From Herbiconiux sp. A18JL235 (GTDB lineage: Bacteria; Actinomycetota; Actinomycetes; Actinomycetales; Microbacteriaceae): a stretch of DNA of 64,000 nt. The notes beneath the pieces are model-generated. The model was not told the DNA's origin, made no database searches, and saw only the letters and a list, made by a program, of their open reading frames with translations. Numbering within the stretch: position 1 is the stretch's first letter; each line of letters starts with the position of its first letter. Position numbers and translations under genes: made by a program. The stretch is taken from positions 1 to 64,000 of the forward strand of contig NZ_CP162512.1 of the NCBI RefSeq assembly GCF_040939305.1. The letters are read 5' to 3'. Positions 58,816 to 64,000 of this stretch are shown here, one piece after another.

Positions 58816-59895
58816 GATGGTGAGGGGACCGTCGGTGAATCCGACGTCGATGTGGAGATGGTTGCAGGTGTCGTCGAACTGGGTGAAATGGGTCGTGCCG
58901 ATCGTGGTGCCTGCTGTCGCCCGACAGACGACTTGGCCGACGCGGGCGCCGTCGGGCATGACGGGGTCGAGAGTGCTGATGAGGCGGATGGAGTTGCCGT
59001 CGGCGCCGGTAAGGCTTCGGCCGTTGAGAAGGTAGAAGTCGACGGCGAGGCCGCCGCCGTTGAAGTAGTGCGAGGACGCGGTACCGGCGCCCTCGATCTG
59101 GCCGGTGCATTTGCGGTTGATGTCGGAAACGCCGACCTGGTCGAAGACCTGGAGGGCGAGCACGAGCACCTGGAGGATGCGGACGTCGACGCCGCAGTCG
59201 GGCACATTCTGGCCCTGCGCGATCCACCGGATTTCTTTGATGTGGTCGGGAGTGGAGCCGACAAGCCGGCCTTGGTCGGCCGCCGCGACGAGCTGCTGCG
59301 CGAGCTGTACGACGTCGCCGCTGATCGCGCAGGCACCCGCTCCCCCGGTGGAGATCAGTCCCTGCACAATCTCGGTGGCCGGGGCGTAGAAGGGCGTGTA
59401 GTAGTTGGGGTCGGCGTTGATCTGCACGGCGTGCGCGGCCAGTGTGGGCTCCATTGTCTGCCAGCCCGGCACGCCCATGAGGCGGGTGAAGAACGCGGTG
59501 GCGGCCTTGAACGGGTCCATCCGGTCGGCGAGGGGCCCGTAGCCGCGCTCTTGCTGCTGGAACAGGCCAACGGAGTCGGCTACGGTTCCGTCGGGATTGA
59601 TGGCGTTGTCGCCATGATCAAGATTCCGCAGCGTTGATTCGCCAATCGCGGTCATCACACCGATCGTCTGAGCTGCGGTCGGGAGATTCAGCTCCGCGGC
59701 CGCGTTCATGATCTGAGCGGCGTTCTCCAACTGTTCCCCTGAGAACCCGGCAATCGACTGGCCGCCAGCGGCGCCGGAGTCGACGGCGCCGCTGCCGCAG
59801 CCGGCCCGCGCATCCGGGGCCATCCCGAACAGGACCGCGGTGGCGGTGAACACCACGACGGTGGCCGCGGCGAGCGTGGGAAGTTTCCAACCCAT
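58810..59895 (-). CDS. Conjugation cell-wall hydrolase (lysozyme-like plus M15-like)
   Basis: 361 residues. Signal peptide ending DARAGCG, then a lysozyme-like region (IGVMTAIGESTLRNLDHG, SVGLFQQQERGYG) typical of transglycosylases in type IV secretion, and a C-terminal part with SSHYFNGGGLAVDFY and CNHLHIDVGF resembling a D-Ala-D-Ala/VanY-like metal-dependent peptidase. It would open the wall locally for the transfer channel. Coupled operon with the VirB4-like ATPase. Confidence 0.85.
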   Translation of the reverse strand: MGWKLPTLAAATVVVFTATAVLFGMAPDARAGCGSGAVDSGAAGGQSIAGFSGEQLENAAQIMNAAAELNLPTAAQTIGVMTAIGESTLRNLDHGDNAINPDGTVADSVGLFQQQERGYGPLADRMDPFKAATAFFTRLMGVPGWQTMEPTLAAHAVQINADPNYYTPFYAPATEIVQGLISTGGAGACAISGDVVQLAQQLVAAADQGRLVGSTPDHIKEIRWIAQGQNVPDCGVDVRILQVLVLALQVFDQVGVSDINRKCTGQIEGAGTASSHYFNGGGLAVDFYLLNGRSLTGADGNSIRLISTLDPVMPDGARVGQVVCRATAGTTIGTTHFTQFDDTCNHLHIDVGFTDGPLTIG

Positions 59896-59899
59896 CCGG

Positions 59900-61372
59900 T
59901 TATCCCTGGATGCCGGCGGCGGCCTTGAATGCTTCGTCGGTGTCTGTGATCTGCGTCTCCCACGGGGACCGGATGTGCTGCACCAGCGTCTCGGGGCGAG
60001 ACGAGTACTTGAAGATGTGGTGCCCGTCAGCCAGGCGCTCGATCTGCTGCGCCGTGTCGGGCCCGAACGCGAACGTTCGTGCCGCCCACAGGGCGTCCTC
60101 GCGCAGAGTCTGGCGGTGCACGTGCACGGTCTGCGCTTCTTGGATCATCGCCATGCCGGGAGATCCGGGCGGGATATCGGTGCCTTTGTGGAACACGAAC
60201 ACGTTCGACAGGCCGAGACCACGAGAGAGCTTCTGATTCGCGCGGGCGAGCTGCGCCGAGGGGCCAGCGGCGATATGCCAGCCTTCTTCGTAGATGCAGT
60301 TCGTCGCCCAGCCGCGGTCTTCGCGGAGGCGCCCGAGGAGCCACATGTGGCCGATCGCCATGACGGCCGGCACGGCGGGGCCCTGGTCGGGGAGCTGGGA
60401 AATATCGAATACGGTCAGCTTCCCGCGAAGGTCGACGTTCTTCGACGTCTCGCCATCGAGGAGGCCGCCGTAGTCCTGGAGCAGCGTGTTGAGGGTGAAC
60501 CGGACGGAGAGGCCGGCCTGGTGCAGCGCGTCAATCGCCTGAGGCGAGAGGCCGGCGTAGTCGTCCATGTCGGCCACCCGCGACAGGTTCGGCAGCACAT
60601 CCGCGAGAGTTGGCGTGCGGCCGTCCTGGTGCTCGGTGACGGTGCGGCGCAGAGCCGCGCGGAGGGCTTCTTCTTCCCACTCGTTCAGGGCCTGGTCTTC
60701 GCGGGCGAGGCGGGCGACGACGTTCAGGAGCTGCATCTGCCCGACCATGCCGGTGCCGCGGCTGATCATCGGGTCCAGGAGGTTCAGGCGGGTGCCGGAG
60801 CCGTCGACGGCGAACTTGATCGGCTCGTGCCCGTAGGCGCGGGCAAGCTCCGCGTACTCGCCCTCTCCCCCGCGATCTTTCTTGTCGAACGTGCACGCGC
60901 GCCGCTTGTTCAACAGCAGCGGCCGGATCACGTAGACCGTCTTCGTCAGCGATGACTTCCCGGAGCCGACGTCGCCGATCACGACAACGTTCGGGCTCGA
61001 CACCAGACGCGGGGAGGCGTTGTAGGCCGTGACGGGGTCGTGGGCGATCATCGTGCGCGAAAGCACGTCGCGGCCGATCACGACACCGTTCGTGCCGGTG
61101 GGCGCTCCGATGATGGCCGTGTTCAGGATTTCGGCTTGCCTGGTCGACGTCGGGGCCCCCGGGAGGGCGGGAGCGTAGAAGCCGCGCCGGGCGGCACCGA
61201 GCTTGGCCCGCAGCCTGGACCCGGGCATCGTCCACGGCACGATCTCGCGCGCTTCTCCCGTGGCGTCGTCGATCTGAGCGACCGTCTCCACGGGCGGAGC
61301 GAACGCCCGGAGCACGGGCATGGTGTGCCAGGCCTTCTTGCGCTCGGTCTTCTCGGCGGCGTGGGTGCTCAC
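59900..61372 (-). CDS. VirB4/TraC-like conjugation ATPase
   Basis: 490 residues from a GTG overlapping (GTGA) the upstream stop. P-loop GDVGSGKSSLTK near residue 134, TFDKKDRGGEGEY, a Walker B-like LTVFDISQLPDQG and the C-terminal HVHRQTLREDALWAARTF are typical of the actinobacterial VirB4-related ATPase that follows SCO6880-like genes. It powers the transfer machine. Confidence 0.88.
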   Translation of the reverse strand: MSTHAAEKTERKKAWHTMPVLRAFAPPVETVAQIDDATGEAREIVPWTMPGSRLRAKLGAARRGFYAPALPGAPTSTRQAEILNTAIIGAPTGTNGVVIGRDVLSRTMIAHDPVTAYNASPRLVSSPNVVVIGDVGSGKSSLTKTVYVIRPLLLNKRRACTFDKKDRGGEGEYAELARAYGHEPIKFAVDGSGTRLNLLDPMISRGTGMVGQMQLLNVVARLAREDQALNEWEEEALRAALRRTVTEHQDGRTPTLADVLPNLSRVADMDDYAGLSPQAIDALHQAGLSVRFTLNTLLQDYGGLLDGETSKNVDLRGKLTVFDISQLPDQGPAVPAVMAIGHMWLLGRLREDRGWATNCIYEEGWHIAAGPSAQLARANQKLSRGLGLSNVFVFHKGTDIPPGSPGMAMIQEAQTVHVHRQTLREDALWAARTFAFGPDTAQQIERLADGHHIFKYSSRPETLVQHIRSPWETQITDTDEAFKAAAGIQG

Positions 61373-63018
61373 AGCGCCTCCTTTTCGCTCTTGCCCGCGA
61401 GGGCGTTCATGAACTTCGACCCGAACGAGGACCGGCCGGCGGTGAGGCCGCGACCGATTGGCCAGGTGGTTCCGGATGCGGCTGCCTGGTAGGAGTCTTG
61501 CCACTCCAGCCGTTCGATCCCTAGGCCGGTCGCGCATGTCTCTTCCAACGCGCGGGAGGCCCGCATGAGCGCATCCCGGTCGCGTTCGGAGATCGTGACG
61601 TAGCCGACCCAGGAACCGCCGTGGTGGGGCGACCCGTGCGCTATGTCGCGCGCGCGCACCTTCGCCGCGGATAGGTTGGCGTCGGTCTCATCATTCGCGA
61701 CTCGGCCGCTCTGCGCGTCGCCCAGCTTGTCGGCGTGATCCCGGGTGATGTCTTTCGAGGTGGCTGCCTTCGCTTCCGCCTTGGGAATCAGGTGAAGGTG
61801 GAACGACAGCGTGCGAATGAACCGGATGTCAGCTCCGGTGAGAAGGTCGAGGGCCCAGAGCTGGCGGCGGGCACCCATCGCCATGTTCTCCGAGCGAATA
61901 GCAGCCGTGCGGTGCCACCACTGCACCGGAGTTCCCATGATCGGGTCGACGTCGTCGACGACGTGCGCGGAGAACTCATCGTGCGACGCAACGCCGAGCC
62001 GGGCCGGATCGACGCCTTTGACGAGGTCGATGGGTCGTGAGGGGTTCTGCTGGTGCAGCATGACCGCAGCCAGGCGCCGGGCGGTGAGCACGTCGACGTG
62101 CCCGACGCGTGCCTCGGTGAGTCCGCGAAGCGTGGAGGTGATCTCCTGCCGCATCAGTCCCCGCCATCCATCGCGACCCTCACCGTATTTCGCGGCCGCT
62201 GCGTGGAACGCTGGCGTGATCGGCCACGACACGGTGAAGAAGTGGCGCTGCACCATCGCGTCCTCGCTGTTCAGGCGCAGAACGTTCTCGTACGAGCGCA
62301 CCGCCTCGGCGGGCGCTTCCGCATCGAGGGCGCAGAGTACCCAGAACTCCTGCATCGCCGAGTCCGCCGGCAGCACGCGGGTGGTCATCTGCACGTCGCT
62401 GACCAGGTTCATTGGCGTCGCCCGGGATGCCAGGAACAGGCCGAACGCCTCGGCCGCGCGGCGAAGCTTCGCCGATGACTCTGATCCCGACACCTGCCCG
62501 GTGGCCGTGAACGTGACAGAGAGGTAGGGCTGCTCCCCCAGCGGGGCGTGCCAGGCGATTCCGGGCTCGTTGTGGCCGCATTGCAGCCAGCCCATCCCGT
62601 CGGCGCCGTCTGGGTGAGCGCGCATCGCCGTGAGCTGCCGAGCCGCCTCCCACTTCTCGGTACGTCCTCGCGCGTGGGCGACGGCTTGCTCGCGTTGGTC
62701 CCATTCAGCCACGTCGAACGGCTCGAAGACGTCGGTTCCGGTTTTCACTCGCGACTGCCACCGCGCCCGGCGGGTCCGCCGGTCGAGGATCGAGCCGCGG
62801 TGGGTGCGCTGAGTCAGGAAGAACACGACCAGTCCCGCTCCGAGGCCGAGCGCGAGCCCCCAGATACCGAACAGGGGCGTGAATGCCAGCATTGCCACGA
62901 ACGCTCCGAGCAACCCGACGATGCGCGTCTTGGAGACGGTTCCGCCAAAGAACGAGCGGTGTCCGCCCTCGCCCCCGATGTACCGGGCGGCGTCGCTGTG
63001 GAGCTGTTCGGTGCTCAC
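61369..63018 (-). CDS. SCO6880-like conjugal transfer membrane protein
   Basis: 549 residues from GTG. Two N-terminal helices (IVGLLGAFVAMLAFTPLFG, LALGLGAGLVVFFL) and a long soluble domain with WLQCGHNEPGIAW, STLRGLTEARVGHVDVLTAR and MGTPVQWWHRTAAIRSENMA match the SCO6880 family, thought to correspond to the N-terminal part of VirB4/VirB3. It sits between TrbL-like and VirB4-like genes with 4-bp overlaps at both ends. Confidence 0.85.
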   Translation of the reverse strand: MSTEQLHSDAARYIGGEGGHRSFFGGTVSKTRIVGLLGAFVAMLAFTPLFGIWGLALGLGAGLVVFFLTQRTHRGSILDRRTRRARWQSRVKTGTDVFEPFDVAEWDQREQAVAHARGRTEKWEAARQLTAMRAHPDGADGMGWLQCGHNEPGIAWHAPLGEQPYLSVTFTATGQVSGSESSAKLRRAAEAFGLFLASRATPMNLVSDVQMTTRVLPADSAMQEFWVLCALDAEAPAEAVRSYENVLRLNSEDAMVQRHFFTVSWPITPAFHAAAAKYGEGRDGWRGLMRQEITSTLRGLTEARVGHVDVLTARRLAAVMLHQQNPSRPIDLVKGVDPARLGVASHDEFSAHVVDDVDPIMGTPVQWWHRTAAIRSENMAMGARRQLWALDLLTGADIRFIRTLSFHLHLIPKAEAKAATSKDITRDHADKLGDAQSGRVANDETDANLSAAKVRARDIAHGSPHHGGSWVGYVTISERDRDALMRASRALEETCATGLGIERLEWQDSYQAAASGTTWPIGRGLTAGRSSFGSKFMNALAGKSEKEAL

Positions 63019-64000
63019 GAGTCGGCTCCTTCGTCGTCCATGGTGTCCAGCGACTGCTGAGCGGCCGCATCGGTGTACTCGATCGCCTTCTCGCCGACCT
63101 TGGCTCCTACCGCGATCGCGCCGGCGGCGACCAACGTGGGAACGCCGATCACTGCCCCGACTCCGGTTGCCGACTCTCCGGCGCCCGCCGCCGCGGTCCC
63201 TGCGGCGATGCCCTCGCCCGCGCCCGCGACGCCGGCTGCCGTCCCGGATGCGCCGGCGCCTGCTCCGCCGGTCGCTGCCGCTACACCCACGCCACCCGCA
63301 CCGGCTCCGGCAGCACCAGATTCAGCTCCAACGGCTCCAGAGCTTGCCCGCTGGGCCGCTGCCGCGCCGAGGCCACCACCTGCTGCGCTCGAGACGGGCA
63401 GATCCTCCACGGCCGCCGGTACGGCCTGAGATTCGCTCGTCGGCACCGACTGCTGGGTGGCTTCGGGGTGCTGCTTCTCCGTGACGGAGCTGAGCCTGTC
63501 CGACCCCCACGTGCCCGGATTCTTACCGGCTCCGTTGCTGCCGCCGGTACCCAGCGGGATAACGGGAGCGAAGTTCTTCAGCAGCAGGGGTGAGAACGCC
63601 GCGATGAATAGGGCGATCACGGCGACGATTAGAGTCACGAGCGACTGGAGGGATGCGTTGTTGCCAAAGGTGTTGACGCTTGACCCCATCATCTTGAACG
63701 CGACCCCGAGGAGCAGGAACAGCAGAGGGTGGGCGGCGAGAATGCCGATCCAGAGGCCAACGACGCGGAGACCGAATCGGCGGTGGTTCTCGTCGATGAT
63801 CCACACGATGCCGAGTGGAACAATCACTCCCATGAAGTAGAGCGCGACGAGCTGCACGATGAGGATGCACAGCACCAGCAGCAGACCGATCAGCATCAAG
63901 ATCATCAGGATCGCAGCGACGGGCACTCCCCCGGCCATGCCGACCGGGTCAGCCTCGTCGAGCATCGTCTGGAACCCGCTGACCGTGTCGTCGATGCTGC
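63015..64000 (-). CDS. TrbL/VirB6-like conjugation membrane protein (5' end beyond window)
   Basis: The visible 328 codons remain open to the right edge. Six or more hydrophobic helices (LLLVLCILIVQLVALYFMG, FGLRVVGLWIGILAAHPLLF, VIALFIAAFSPLLL) are followed by a ~180-residue Ala/Gly/Ser-rich tail. This layout is that of the polytopic inner-membrane channel protein of type IV systems. GTGA overlap with the SCO6880-like gene. Confidence 0.8.
   Translation of the reverse strand, partial: SIDDTVSGFQTMLDEADPVGMAGGVPVAAILMILMLIGLLLVLCILIVQLVALYFMGVIVPLGIVWIIDENHRRFGLRVVGLWIGILAAHPLLFLLLGVAFKMMGSSVNTFGNNASLQSLVTLIVAVIALFIAAFSPLLLKNFAPVIPLGTGGSNGAGKNPGTWGSDRLSSVTEKQHPEATQQSVPTSESQAVPAAVEDLPVSSAAGGGLGAAAAQRASSGAVGAESGAAGAGAGGVGVAAATGGAGAGASGTAAGVAGAGEGIAAGTAAAGAGESATGVGAVIGVPTLVAAGAIAVGAKVGEKAIEYTDAAAQQSLDTMDDEGADS

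Noticed and set aside
1..64000. CRISPR arrays, insertion sequences, tRNA and rRNA genes
   Set aside because: No regularly spaced repeats, transposase signatures or conserved RNA-gene sequences were seen on reading both strands.

Overview
The window reads as part of a large, high-GC actinobacterial metal-resistance plasmid. The codon usage, the CsoR/ArsR/CmtR-type regulators, the NrdH-like redoxin and the replication-relaxation, SCO6880-like and TraG-like conjugation proteins point to a Gram-positive actinobacterium, and the overall gene set resembles Microbacteriaceae. The family assignment is inference from recognisable gene families; no search was run. There is no rRNA, tRNA, CRISPR array or recognisable transposase. 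The last gene runs off the right edge, so the replicon is larger than the window.

Layout. 0-1.3 kb: a partition locus (ParA with a variant Walker A, plus a small ribbon-helix-helix ParB-like protein) behind an inverted repeat. 1.3-7.0 kb: a leftward accessory/transfer segment with a HicAB toxin-antitoxin pair, a SprT-like protein, an NrdH-like redoxin, a TraG/TcpA-type coupling ATPase and a replication-relaxation protein. 7.0-9.3 kb: the likely replication region, with a long inverted repeat, a winged-helix Rep-like protein and a CopG-like protein. 9.3-16 kb: a lower-GC defence-like island with a two-gene module ending in an Abi_C-like protein, a double-winged-helix protein behind iteron-like repeats, an AIPR-type abortive-infection nuclease and a small K+ channel bracketed by a duplicated gene 3' end. 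16-28 kb: copper resistance (two P1B ATPases, CopZ, CsoR, a four-helix Cys-rich copper-storage-like protein, a DUF305 protein). 28-34 kb: arsenic detoxification without ArsB or Acr3 (aquaporin, ArsR-phosphatase fusion, two more arsenate reductases, two flavoproteins, ArsR, ArsN-like acetyltransferase). 34-38 kb: CmtR-like repressor, a third P1B ATPase and a cation/proton antiporter. 38-58 kb: an envelope block with NlpC/P60 and M23 hydrolases, acyltransferase, LspA, Lnt, ResB, CcdA, TlpA- and DsbA-like thiol proteins, and a five-gene CopC/CopD/CtaG operon. 58-64 kb: conjugation genes (cell-wall hydrolase, VirB4-like ATPase, SCO6880-like protein, TrbL/VirB6-like protein).

How the parts fit. 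Metal export (P1B ATPases, CDF and CAX carriers) is combined with extracytoplasmic binding and redox proteins (CopC, DUF305, thiol-disulfide proteins) and with its own lipoprotein-maturation enzymes (LspA, Lnt). Seven short membrane-anchored proteins with poorly conserved bodies, six ending in the same tail (about L-[ST]-[IV]-[ST]-R-[TI] at the extreme C-terminus), recur beside copper and cell-wall genes; they resemble the family annotated as DUF6153 and are the most unusual feature of the window. A second signal is an 18-bp palindrome, TTGACRCCTARGTGTCAA, present three times and only at stop codons in the partition and transfer regions, which may be a plasmid-backbone control element.
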